From NCBI GenBank assembly GCA_964520975.1, contig CAZFPA010000079.1:1-8053 (forward strand): a stretch of 8,053 nt of DNA, read 5' to 3'. Positions 1 to 6,415 of this stretch are shown here, piece by piece. This DNA is from CAZFPA01 sp964520975. GTDB lineage: Bacteria; Bacillota; Negativicutes; Selenomonadales; Selenomonadaceae. The first letter of the stretch is position 1. Each line of letters opens with the position of its first letter. The notes beneath the pieces were generated by a model. The model had not been told where the DNA came from and ran no database searches. It saw only the letters and a list, made by a program, of their open reading frames with translations. Position numbers and translations under genes: made by a program.

Positions 1-817
1 AGTTCATCACGCTGATATGGTACTGCTTCTGAAAGATGCGGCTCAGATACACCTGACTGATCGCGCACTCATGCACGATGGTATTCAGGCTGATATCCTC
101 ATGGATATGGGCATCCACATAGGAAAACACACCCTTCATAATAGGATAGCACTCAATGCAGCTCTTGCGCAGGCAGAAATTCATGAGCCGGAACAGCCAG
201 TATTTCAACGCCATGCGATCATGCAGGCAGGCGGTATTCAAATGGAAGTTATTATCAAGCTCTTCCAGTGTGACACCATCGCCGGTAAAAGCCATGACCT
301 CCTGCAGGCCATCCACAATCCGCGTAAGCAGCTTTTGCAAAAGGGCCGTATCCGCTCCCGAAATCCGGTAAAGCGTATCGCTCAAATCATCGATGCCATA
401 ATAGATCTTGCCGTAATCCTTTTCCTTCAGCATAGAAATGAGCTGATTCGTCCAGCGGTGGTACTCATTTTCGTAATTATGATGGTACTTGCCAAAAATC
501 TTATCCAGCCTGGCGATGGTAAGCGGCTTTTCGATGAAGCCGTTTACATTGTATTTCTTCTTCACCGCGAGCAATTCATCGGATATGCAGGTGACCACCA
601 TATAGAGCATCATGCCGGAAAGCAGCTGGCAGTCTTTCGGGACCCCGCCCTGACAATCCAGCAGCGCAATATCAAAAGCTTCCGTCTTGCTTTTCAGCAC
701 GGCCTCCTTCACACTGGAGGCATAATCTGTCACTTCATAGACAACAGATGTTTTTGTAAGCGCTTTCACCGCTGAATAAAATAATTGATCCTTTGACACT
801 ACTAATATTCTATACAT
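1..817 (-). CDS. Response-regulator-like protein, degenerate receiver plus AraC-type HTH (partial, 3' end missing)
   Basis: Reading the minus strand from ATG at 817 gives an open frame of 272 codons that runs off the left edge without a stop. Residues 1-110 look like a CheY-type receiver: ILVV strand near residue 4, phospho-acceptor candidate D54 in ALLDC, T76 after a hydrophobic strand, and K97 in GFIEKPL. The acidic pair that normally follows the first strand is S8-K9, so Mg2+ binding is doubtful. Residues 115-225 are a helical linker I do not recognise. From about 228 the sequence fits an AraC/XylS helix-turn-helix: DISLNTIVHECAISQVYLSRIFQKQY-type pattern at 241-266, with the second helix-turn-helix beyond the edge. 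An AGAGGTG Shine-Dalgarno lies just upstream. The gene starts 22 bp after the PocR kinase stop, so the two are probably co-transcribed. Inferred role: DNA-binding regulator of the BMC operon, YesN-like. Confidence 0.88.
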   Translation of the reverse strand, partial: MYRILVVSKDQLFYSAVKALTKTSVVYEVTDYASSVKEAVLKSKTEAFDIALLDCQGGVPKDCQLLSGMMLYMVVTCISDELLAVKKKYNVNGFIEKPLTIARLDKIFGKYHHNYENEYHRWTNQLISMLKEKDYGKIYYGIDDLSDTLYRISGADTALLQKLLTRIVDGLQEVMAFTGDGVTLEELDNNFHLNTACLHDRMALKYWLFRLMNFCLRKSCIECYPIMKGVFSYVDAHIHEDISLNTIVHECAISQVYLSRIFQKQYHISVMN

Positions 818-839
818 AAAGCACCTCTACATCAGTGCC

Positions 840-2117
840 TCAGTAAAATTCCGGCCACGATATCACGATACTGCAGCCCACATCATAAGAAAATCGCTTC
901 TTCACGCCATATCGCTCGCCGAATTTTTCCTTCAGCATCATCTCGGCATATTTCATGCTCATTTGGATAAAGTGCCCTTCCCCATCCATCGGTACCTCGG
1001 CGTATTCAACACCCGGACCATTGTTCTCGATGGTGACGACATTATCCCCGTTCTTGACGAAACCGGTCAGAGTAATCTCCCCCGCCGATTCCAGCTGTGC
1101 TGTACCAAAGAAAACCGAGTACTCCAAAAAAGGCAGTAAAATATTCCGCATGATCTTGCCCACGAGGATATCATCGGAAAAATTGATGTGATAAACCAGA
1201 TTATCCTGATATTTCACTTTTTTAATGCGAAGATAACGCTCCATGGATGCCAGCTCTGTTTTGACACTGACCTCGCTCCATGGCTTCATGATCGTGCTCT
1301 TCACATACTCCGAGACATCATTCATGATGGCCGCAGTAGCCTCCGCCTTTTCCAGCACTGCCATATTATAGACCGTAAAGAGACTGTCCATGATGAAATG
1401 CGGGTTGTAGCGGGTCTCCATGGCCCGCAGCTCGGCCTGGAGCTTCTTGCGCTCAGCCAGCCACATATTCTGTCCTTCAACGATCTTATTGAACTCCTGC
1501 TGCAGGGAATCATTTTTCTCCTGTCCCCACAGTTCCTTCACACAAAGCGTATTGATGATGAGTGATACCATCTTGGCTACGTCCTTGACCTTCTTGTAGG
1601 AAGACAACCGCACCTCTTCCAGCATGCGCTGGCGCTCCTCCCGATGCTCCTCCGTTTCATTCACCGAAGAGATTTTAGCTAGGCAGCTAACGTTTGGTGG
1701 AGCATCTTCGCAGCGAAGCTGTCCTCCAATAAATCCCCCGAGGTAATGTCCCTTGATGATGATCGGCACGGCCATCTCAATGAGGCCATGCGGGCAAAAA
1801 TAAACATGCGGTTCACGCAGCACTGCCGCCTGTACAGCACCATAGGCATCGGAGGCGAAGCAATTGAGCTTGCACTTTTCATCCTCCCGCATACAGGCAC
1901 AGTGGCGTGTAAAATTCGTAGCTTCTGTCACCGGCTCCCCGCGATAGTTCACGGTAATGAAAGCCAGACCGGTGGCATTGGATATTGCCTGTTGAAACTC
2001 CGCCAGACGGTTCTTGTCGATGAGCTCCAGCAAATCCATATCGTCCGAGGAATCCGTTCCCATTTTTCTTCCCTGTGTTTCTTTTTCCTGCAAACTTTCT
2101 TTGTATTCCCCGTTCAT
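840..2117 (-). CDS. PocR-domain sensor protein with LytS-like histidine kinase module (possibly a pseudokinase)
   Basis: The product is 425 residues from ATG at 2117, preceded by a GGGGGG tract six bases upstream; a frame-open ATG at 2156 would add 13 residues but has no such site. Residues 28-195 match the PocR sensory domain: Cys73, 75, 82, 86 and 108, the VYFCPHGLIEMAVPI segment at 105-119 and the HYLGGFIGGQL segment at 124-134. A coiled-coil-like stretch (about 200-235) leads to an LytS/YesM-type phosphoacceptor box, NPHFIMDSL, with His240. The C-terminal ATPase region is poorly conserved: the N-box reads PFLEYSVFFG (no Asn), the G1 box is ENNGPG instead of DNGxG, and the usual GxGLxN is GEGHFIQ. 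No membrane segment is visible, so the protein should be cytosolic and sense an intracellular small molecule. PocR domains are linked to diol-type ligands in propanediol regulation; the ligand here is inferred. Confidence 0.85.
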   Translation of the reverse strand: MNGEYKESLQEKETQGRKMGTDSSDDMDLLELIDKNRLAEFQQAISNATGLAFITVNYRGEPVTEATNFTRHCACMREDEKCKLNCFASDAYGAVQAAVLREPHVYFCPHGLIEMAVPIIIKGHYLGGFIGGQLRCEDAPPNVSCLAKISSVNETEEHREERQRMLEEVRLSSYKKVKDVAKMVSLIINTLCVKELWGQEKNDSLQQEFNKIVEGQNMWLAERKKLQAELRAMETRYNPHFIMDSLFTVYNMAVLEKAEATAAIMNDVSEYVKSTIMKPWSEVSVKTELASMERYLRIKKVKYQDNLVYHINFSDDILVGKIMRNILLPFLEYSVFFGTAQLESAGEITLTGFVKNGDNVVTIENNGPGVEYAEVPMDGEGHFIQMSMKYAEMMLKEKFGERYGVKKRFSYDVGCSIVISWPEFY

Positions 2118-2123
2118 TGACTG

Positions 2124-2129
2124 CCCCCC
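2124..2129 (-). promoter_or_regulatory. Ribosome binding site deciding the PocR-kinase start
   Basis: On the minus strand GGGGGG is followed by six bases (CAGTCA) and then ATG at 2117. The in-frame ATG at 2156 lies inside the repeat-rich upstream region and lacks a purine-rich site, so 2117 is the preferred start. Confidence 0.6.
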
Positions 2130-2140
2130 AATTATAGTAT

Positions 2141-2157
2141 GAACAATTGTCAACACT
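2141..2157. repeat. 17-bp direct repeat element, copy 1 (candidate operator)
   Basis: The plus strand reads GAACAATTGTCAACACT. It matches copy 2 (2202-2218) at 14 of 17 positions and the element at 2285-2301 at 14 of 17. It contains the perfect 8-bp palindrome ACAATTGT. It sits between the candidate -10 and the kinase start, where a bound regulator would be expected to repress. AraC-type proteins commonly bind directly repeated sites, so the neighbouring AraC-HTH regulator is the natural candidate; this is inference. Confidence 0.5.
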
Positions 2158-2163
2158 AGCTCT

Positions 2164-2169
2164 ATTGTA
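2164..2169 (-). promoter_or_regulatory. Candidate extended -10 promoter element for the regulator pair
   Basis: The minus strand reads TGGTACAAT here, an extended -10 (TGn followed by TACAAT, five of six to consensus). It lies about 47 bases upstream of the kinase ATG. No good -35 hexamer sits 16-18 bases upstream, which suits an extended -10 or an activator-dependent promoter. A TATAAT at 2131-2136 also exists, but the nearby TTGACA (2148-2153) is only 11 bases from it, too close for a standard promoter. This is a sequence-pattern call only. Confidence 0.35.
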
Positions 2170-2201
2170 CCACACTACATTGTTTTTCGGGACTCCTCGC
2201 T

Positions 2202-2218
2202 GAACAATATCCAACACT
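2202..2218. repeat. 17-bp direct repeat element, copy 2 (candidate operator)
   Basis: The plus strand reads GAACAATATCCAACACT, same orientation as copy 1 and 61 bp from it (start to start), close to six helical turns. The three mismatches are contiguous in the centre, leaving identical outer halves GAACAAT and CAACACT. This outer-conserved pattern is what a protein contacting two adjacent major grooves would leave. It lies upstream of the candidate -10. Confidence 0.5.
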
Positions 2219-2244
2219 TTTTACGAATAAATTTGTAAAATACA

Positions 2245-2301
2245 GTACAATATCTCAAATAAAGGTAAAATATAGCTCTTTACTGAAAAATTGTCAATAC
2301 A
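2245..2301. repeat. Two further weaker copies of the repeat (2245-2261 and 2285-2301)
   Basis: The element at 2285-2301 (GAAAAATTGTCAATACA) matches copy 1 at 14 of 17 positions and overlaps the pduQ stop codon. The one at 2245-2261 starts GTACAATATC and matches copy 2 at about 11 of 17, sharing an exact ACAATATC. Successive copies start at 2141, 2202, 2245 and 2285. The surrounding DNA is AT-rich, so some similarity is expected by chance, and the 2245 copy is the weakest. Confidence 0.35.
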
Positions 2302-3415
2302 CAGCGCTATAGATCTTAGCCACAGCCTCTTTGCTCACCGGAACCGGATTGCCATCGAGGCAATAATCTTTCAGTGCGTTCCCCGTCATGACGCAGACTG
2401 CCTTCGCATAGTCAGCGGCAGCCGGTGCGTTCCGGATGTCGCGGATGCGGGTCGGCACCTGCAGGCTGCTCTTGAGCGCCCGGATCACGTTTCTGAGGAT
2501 GATCACCGCCTGGGCCTCGTCCTGGGAGGCTGTTGCCAGTCCCAGCTTCACAGCCAGCCGCGCGTATTTGGCCCGCACTGCCGGATCCGCGGCATTGTGC
2601 TCGATGACGGCTTCCAGGAAGAAGCCGCAGGCCAGTCCATGCGGCAGATGATACATGCTGCCAAGCTGATGGGCCATACTGTGGTTCATGCCGAGCCCGG
2701 CCGTGTTAAAGGCAATGCCGGCCAGATTCGAGGCCTCGTGCATCTTTTCCCGGGCCGCGGCATTCTTGCCGTCCTGATAGCAGGCCAGCAGGGAATCCAG
2801 CACCAGCTCCAGCGATTTTTCAGCCAGCGCATCACTGTAGACGTTCGCGCCCTTGGCCACATAGGCTTCCACCGCATGCGTAATCACGTCGAGGCCTGTA
2901 TTGGCCGTGATGCCTGCCGGTACCGTAAGCACCAGGCTGGTCTCAAGGATTGCCATATCGGCTGCCATGAGCTCGTCTACCAATACATGCTTGATCTGCG
3001 TGTCCGCATCGCGGATGACTGCCAGCGAGGTCATTTCTGAACCCGTGCCGCTGGTCGTCGGAATTGCGATAAAATACGGCTTCTGGATGATGCCGCCCTG
3101 CACTGCAAAGTAGATCATGGCCTTGGCCGTGTCAATGGCCGAGCCTCCGCCGATTCCGATAATGACATCCGGCAGGCAGGCAGCAATGCTCTTCACACCG
3201 CTGCCAACAACTGCCGTTGTCGGATCAGGAACCGGACCGTCAAATATCGTTATCTTTTTCGCCTGCACAAGCCGATGCGCAATGCGGGCAATGGTGCCAT
3301 TGTCGCTGAGGAACTTATCACAGACGATGAGTACACTCTGCGCTTCAATGCCGCTCAATGCCTCCAGCGCATCCTCCCCGAAGCAGGTTGCTGCTTTCAC
3401 TTTAAATACGGTCAA
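2294..3415 (-). CDS. pduQ: Iron-dependent alcohol dehydrogenase, PduQ-like
   Basis: The 373-residue protein belongs to the group III iron-containing alcohol dehydrogenases. The NAD-binding GGGSAID is at 89-95 and IPTTSGTGSE at 118-127. Metal ligands are predicted as D176 and H180 (in GLDVITH), H245 (in MNHSMAH) and H259 (in HLPHG); their spacing of 4, 65 and 14 residues fits the FucO pattern. Segments such as the AGLGMNHSMAHQLG stretch resemble PduQ more than EutG from my knowledge of those families. It should reduce the compartment aldehyde (propionaldehyde or acetaldehyde) to alcohol while regenerating NAD+ for the aldehyde dehydrogenase. Translation starts at a TTG codon at 3415, with AGAGGG placed six bases upstream. 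The gene begins 23 bp after the pduP stop and is the last enzyme gene before the intergenic region. The substrate is inferred. Confidence 0.9.
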   Translation of the reverse strand: MTVFKVKAATCFGEDALEALSGIEAQSVLIVCDKFLSDNGTIARIAHRLVQAKKITIFDGPVPDPTTAVVGSGVKSIAACLPDVIIGIGGGSAIDTAKAMIYFAVQGGIIQKPYFIAIPTTSGTGSEMTSLAVIRDADTQIKHVLVDELMAADMAILETSLVLTVPAGITANTGLDVITHAVEAYVAKGANVYSDALAEKSLELVLDSLLACYQDGKNAAAREKMHEASNLAGIAFNTAGLGMNHSMAHQLGSMYHLPHGLACGFFLEAVIEHNAADPAVRAKYARLAVKLGLATASQDEAQAVIILRNVIRALKSSLQVPTRIRDIRNAPAAADYAKAVCVMTGNALKDYCLDGNPVPVSKEAVAKIYSAVY

Positions 3416-3421
3416 TGTAAT

Positions 3422-3427
3422 CCCTCT
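3422..3427 (-). promoter_or_regulatory. Ribosome binding site supporting the TTG start of pduQ
   Basis: The minus strand AGAGGG is separated by ATTACA from the TTG at 3415. The encoded N-terminus (MTVFKV...) aligns with the normal start of this dehydrogenase family, and no ATG or GTG is available between the site and the conserved sequence. Confidence 0.65.
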
Positions 3428-3438
3428 TTTCCCGCGCT

Positions 3439-4863
3439 TCAGCGAATGCTGAACGCATCAGCCAACACACAACGACGTTCGCGGCAGAAGGACTTCGGCC
3501 CCGTAATGCCTTCGCCTGTCGGTCCGGCAATCGTGAAGGTCGTATGACCCTCGCCGCCAATGCCGATACCGGCGTAGGACGGTGCATTCTTTACGAAAAT
3601 CGTAGTTTCCATGATCTTTGCCATCTTGCTCATAGCCTTGACGTTCGTGGAATGGATCATTGCACTGTGGCGATTGCCATGCTCAGCCTCATGTGCGAGC
3701 TCAATGCCCTGGTCGACATCCTCAACACGAACCAGCGGCAGAATCGGCATCATCATTTCCGTCTGGACGAACGGATGGTCATTTTCCACTTCCATGATGA
3801 TGAGACGAACCGAAGGATCTACCTGCAGCCCCAGTTTCTCAAGGATATAGGGTGCACTCTTGCCAACGAATTCCGTCTTCGGGCCACCAGCCGGTTTGGA
3901 AACGAGCTTCCAGAGCTTTTCAATCACATCGCGGTCCGTGAGCTCAAACGCACCATTGGCCTTCATGTTGATCTTGAGGTAGTCAAAAATGGAATCTACT
4001 GCAAAGACTTCCTTTTCAGCGATGCACGGTACATTGTTATCGAAGCTGCTGCCATCGACAATGTCCTTGGCCGCTTTTTCCACATCGGCGGTCTCATCGA
4101 CAACGGCCGGCGGATTGCCAGGGCCGGCACCGATGGCTTTCTTACCGGAGGAAAGCACCTTCTTCACGATACCAGGGCCGCCCGTAGCTACGAGCATGCG
4201 AACCAGCGGGTGCTCCATCATGATATTGCTGTTTTCAATAGAAGGCTCCGTGACCATCGTGATGATGTTATCCGGTGCACCGCCATCCACCAATGCCTTG
4301 TTCAGAAGCTTGATGAGCATGATGGAAGTCTTCTTGGCCCGCGGATGCGGACTGAATACCACCGTGTTGCCGCCGGCAATCATGCCGATGGAATTGCAGA
4401 TGATGGTCTCCGTCGGGTTCGTGGTCGGCGTGATCGAGCCGATGACACCGAACGGGCACTGCTCAACGAGCGTGATGCCATGATCGCCGGTCTTGACCTC
4501 AGTCTGCAGGGCCTCGGTGCCCGGCGTATTGAGTGCTGCCGCACGGTTCTTCTGCACCTTGTCCTCATATTTGCCGATGGCCGTCTCCTCAACTGCCAGA
4601 CGCGACATGAGCTCAAGGTTTTCCTTTTTCAGACAGGTCCTGCGGATGATATCCACATATTTCTGACGCTGTTCGATGCCCTGGAACAGCAGTACATGCT
4701 GTGCTGCCGCTGAAGCCTCGATGGCCTCGTTCATCGTCTCAAAGATCCCGTAATTCGGTGTCTTGGCAGCGGCAGCCGGGCAGTTTCCCTCAGCCTGGAT
4801 CTCCTTCACGGCCTGCTCTACCAAAGATTTCAAAATTCCTGCATCCATATTTTCCATACCCAT
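3439..4863 (-). CDS. pduP: CoA-acylating aldehyde dehydrogenase, PduP/EutE family
   Basis: The 474-residue protein oxidises the BMC aldehyde to acyl-CoA with NAD+ and CoA. Recognised parts: PFGVIGSITPTTNPTE segment at 137-152, SPHPRAKK at 171-178, VATGGPGIVK at 225-234, GAGPGNPP at 245-252 and the catalytic Cys280 in FDNNVPCIAEKE. The C-terminus carries GPTGEG and ends in AFSIR, as PduP proteins do. SPHPRAKK and the MMEHPLVRMLVATGGP stretch favour PduP over EutE. Residues 1-24 (MGMENMDAGILKSLVEQAVK...) are predicted amphipathic helix followed by a Pro/Ala-rich linker, like the encapsulation peptide of this family. I chose ATG at 4863 because AGGAGG lies upstream; an open frame to 4929 would overlap the eutJ end and extends past the family N-terminus. 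It starts 44 bp after eutJ. Preference for propionaldehyde or acetaldehyde is not decidable. Confidence 0.93.
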   Translation of the reverse strand: MGMENMDAGILKSLVEQAVKEIQAEGNCPAAAAKTPNYGIFETMNEAIEASAAAQHVLLFQGIEQRQKYVDIIRRTCLKKENLELMSRLAVEETAIGKYEDKVQKNRAAALNTPGTEALQTEVKTGDHGITLVEQCPFGVIGSITPTTNPTETIICNSIGMIAGGNTVVFSPHPRAKKTSIMLIKLLNKALVDGGAPDNIITMVTEPSIENSNIMMEHPLVRMLVATGGPGIVKKVLSSGKKAIGAGPGNPPAVVDETADVEKAAKDIVDGSSFDNNVPCIAEKEVFAVDSIFDYLKINMKANGAFELTDRDVIEKLWKLVSKPAGGPKTEFVGKSAPYILEKLGLQVDPSVRLIIMEVENDHPFVQTEMMMPILPLVRVEDVDQGIELAHEAEHGNRHSAMIHSTNVKAMSKMAKIMETTIFVKNAPSYAGIGIGGEGHTTFTIAGPTGEGITGPKSFCRERRCVLADAFSIR

Positions 4864-4874
4864 CGTACTCTTTG

Positions 4875-4880
4875 CCTCCT
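4875..4880 (-). promoter_or_regulatory. Ribosome binding site setting the pduP start
   Basis: A perfect AGGAGG on the minus strand lies 11 bases before ATG 4863. The spacing is a little long, but no other in-frame start codon falls between them, and the next Met (two codons on) would be farther still. Confidence 0.6.
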
Positions 4881-4907
4881 CAAAATCGTCGGGAACCTTT
4901 CCCTGTA

Positions 4908-5732
4908 TCAGTTTCTGGTTCCCCTGCAATGAATTGCTATTCCTAATGGTGTCACAAACAGGGTATCATTTGGCTTATATACCGGCGTATGCAATACCTT
5001 TTCAAACACTTTTTCAAATTCCTGAAAGCTCGCTGCTCCGCCAACGACATAGACATTCTTTACGTCCTTGCCATCGATATACTTCTTCACGATGGTCGCC
5101 ATCTTCTCGATGACGGGAATCACCAGGGGAAATACATCATCTTCCCGGGTCGGATCGAGCTTCATTTCTTCGGCTTCCTCAAAGGTGATGCCGTAATAGC
5201 CGGCCGTCACCAGGCTCATGTGCGTGCCCCCTGTCGGCTCATCAGCGGTAAACACCACCTTGCCGTTCTTCAGGATACTGATGCCCGTCGTGCCGCCGCC
5301 CACATCGACTACAGCCCCCTCCTGGATTCCCAGGATCTCGGATGCTGCAGATGGCTCATCGGCAATGCCGCGGACCTCAAAACCAGCCCCCTCGACTACA
5401 TTGGCAATACACTTCACATTACCCTCGATGATTCCGGGCGGTATGGCTGTTGCCGCTACCGGCAGCTCGCAGCCAAGCTTTTCTTCTAACGCAGCCTTCA
5501 TACGGCTGACCGCCTGAACGGTCCCGACATAATCGACGACAATGCCGTCGCGGACGCCCTTGGAACGGGCCGTAGCCCCGGCCACCGGATGTCCGTCGCT
5601 GTCTACTACAGCCAGCACTGTATTGGCCGTACCGAGATCGACGCCGGTAAACAGCGGCCCTTCATAGGAGTTGCATTGGCCGCTGGCAACCAGCGCCCCG
5701 AACTCTGCTAATACGTCATTTTGCAGCAACAT
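4908..5732 (-). CDS. eutJ: EutJ-family Hsp70/actin-fold ATPase of a microcompartment operon
   Basis: The 274-residue protein is close to the length of enteric EutJ and has the actin/Hsp70 ATPase motifs: phosphate-1 GVDLGTANT at 30-38, a RDGIVVDY segment at 61-68, ADEPSAA at 124-130, phosphate-2 VVDVGGGTTG at 141-150, and the adenosine motif VVGGAASF at 229-236. It lacks the Hsp70 substrate-binding domain, as EutJ does. EutJ is thought to act as a chaperone or reactivation factor for BMC enzymes, but its biochemical role is not settled. ATG at 5732 follows GAGAGGG with six bases between, and the gene begins 11 bp after the pduL stop, suggesting translational coupling. Finding a eut-type gene among pdu-type enzymes is typical of mixed BMC loci rather than of a classical eut operon. 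Confidence 0.92.
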   Translation of the reverse strand: MLLQNDVLAEFGALVASGQCNSYEGPLFTGVDLGTANTVLAVVDSDGHPVAGATARSKGVRDGIVVDYVGTVQAVSRMKAALEEKLGCELPVAATAIPPGIIEGNVKCIANVVEGAGFEVRGIADEPSAASEILGIQEGAVVDVGGGTTGISILKNGKVVFTADEPTGGTHMSLVTAGYYGITFEEAEEMKLDPTREDDVFPLVIPVIEKMATIVKKYIDGKDVKNVYVVGGAASFQEFEKVFEKVLHTPVYKPNDTLFVTPLGIAIHCRGTRN

Positions 5733-5743
5733 AGGCTTCCCTC

Positions 5744-6388
5744 TCAGTTCTCCTGGGGTTTGATCACCACATAATCCTTATTGCTCAGCGAGCAGGCATT
5801 GGCCTCATCCAGGTCGATATGCATTTCCAGGTCGAATTTCGGTGATACGCGGATCACCACATTGCCCAGCACACCAGCTCTTTCCCCAAAGGTCTCCACA
5901 TCCACGACATCACCGTTTTTCACGCCGACACTCTGTGCCTGCTGCGGTGTCATGTGAATGTGACGCAGCGCGACGATCGTGCCCGAGTCCATCTTTACGA
6001 CGCCCTTCGGCCCCACCAGCTCAATACCCGGTGTTCCATCGAGATGACCGGATTCCCGCACCGGGGATTTCACGCCCAGCCGGAAACCATCTGTCTTGGA
6101 TATCTCCACCTGGCTCTTATCACGCAGAGGACCGAGGATACGGACCTTTTTGAATTCGCCCTTCGGGCCGCGCAGCGTGACGGTCTCATTGGCCGCAAAC
6201 TGTCCCGGCTGCCCCAGTTCCTTTTTGCAGGTGAGCTCATAGCCCGGGCCATACAGGGTCTCCAGATCCTCTTTGGTCACATGCACATGGCGGTTGGACA
6301 CGCCAATAGGCACTCTGAAGCGCTCGAATTCCTTGATTTTATCCATGACCTTAGCGGTGATGCGCCGCATCAGTTCTTCTGTATTCAT
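5744..6388 (-). CDS. pduL: Phosphate propanoyltransferase PduL (BMC phosphotransacylase)
   Basis: The 214-residue protein interconverts acyl-CoA and acyl-phosphate, recycling CoA inside the compartment and allowing ATP formation by an acyl kinase. The two PduL zinc-site motifs are present: SNRHVHV with His34 and His36, and RHIHM with His143 and His145, plus His190 in EMHIDLDEAN. The conserved core GQFAANETVTLRGPKG lies at 62-77. Residues 1-21 (MNTEELMRRITAKVMDKIKE) form a predicted amphipathic helix that fits the N-terminal encapsulation peptide seen on BMC-associated PduL, so the enzyme is probably packed in the lumen. ATG 6388 follows AGGA six bases upstream. The gene lies 27 bp after metK. 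It is unrelated in sequence to the housekeeping phosphotransacetylase Pta. Confidence 0.95.
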   Translation of the reverse strand: MNTEELMRRITAKVMDKIKEFERFRVPIGVSNRHVHVTKEDLETLYGPGYELTCKKELGQPGQFAANETVTLRGPKGEFKKVRILGPLRDKSQVEISKTDGFRLGVKSPVRESGHLDGTPGIELVGPKGVVKMDSGTIVALRHIHMTPQQAQSVGVKNGDVVDVETFGERAGVLGNVVIRVSPKFDLEMHIDLDEANACSLSNKDYVVIKPQEN

Positions 6389-6415
6389 ACTCTTTCCTGC
6401 CTTCCATTAAAATCC

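Larger units (their letters stand above)
2118..2293. other. AT-rich intergenic region between pduQ and the regulator genes
   Basis: This 176-bp gap is the only sizeable non-coding stretch in the window and is much richer in A and T than the coding DNA. It holds the repeated 17-bp elements, an extended -10-like TACAAT and several extra ACAAT or ATTGT motifs. No convincing intrinsic terminator follows pduQ, so read-through from the BMC operon into the regulators remains possible alongside a dedicated promoter. Confidence 0.6.

Noticed and set aside
17..775. 252-codon open frame on the plus strand
   Set aside because: It lies entirely antisense to the response-regulator gene, has no ribosome site or recognisable domain, and the minus strand gives a clear receiver plus AraC-type HTH.
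2131..2153. TATAAT with TTGACA as a consensus sigma-A promoter
   Set aside because: The two hexamers are only 11 bases apart, too short for a functional -35/-10 pair, although either could be part of another site.
2265..2283. Possible terminator hairpin after pduQ (GTAAA...TTTAC)
   Set aside because: The stem is five weak base pairs with a nine-base loop and no clean U tract in the minus-strand transcript, so it is not a credible intrinsic terminator.
3544..4713. 389-codon plus-strand open frame opposite pduP
   Set aside because: The translation is rich in His and Arg with no family signature, and it mirrors the codon pattern of the strongly supported pduP gene.
4864..4929. Longer pduP start overlapping the end of eutJ
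   Set aside because: The added 22 residues match nothing in the family N-terminus and would include the translated AGGAGG ribosome site; ATG 4863 fits the family.
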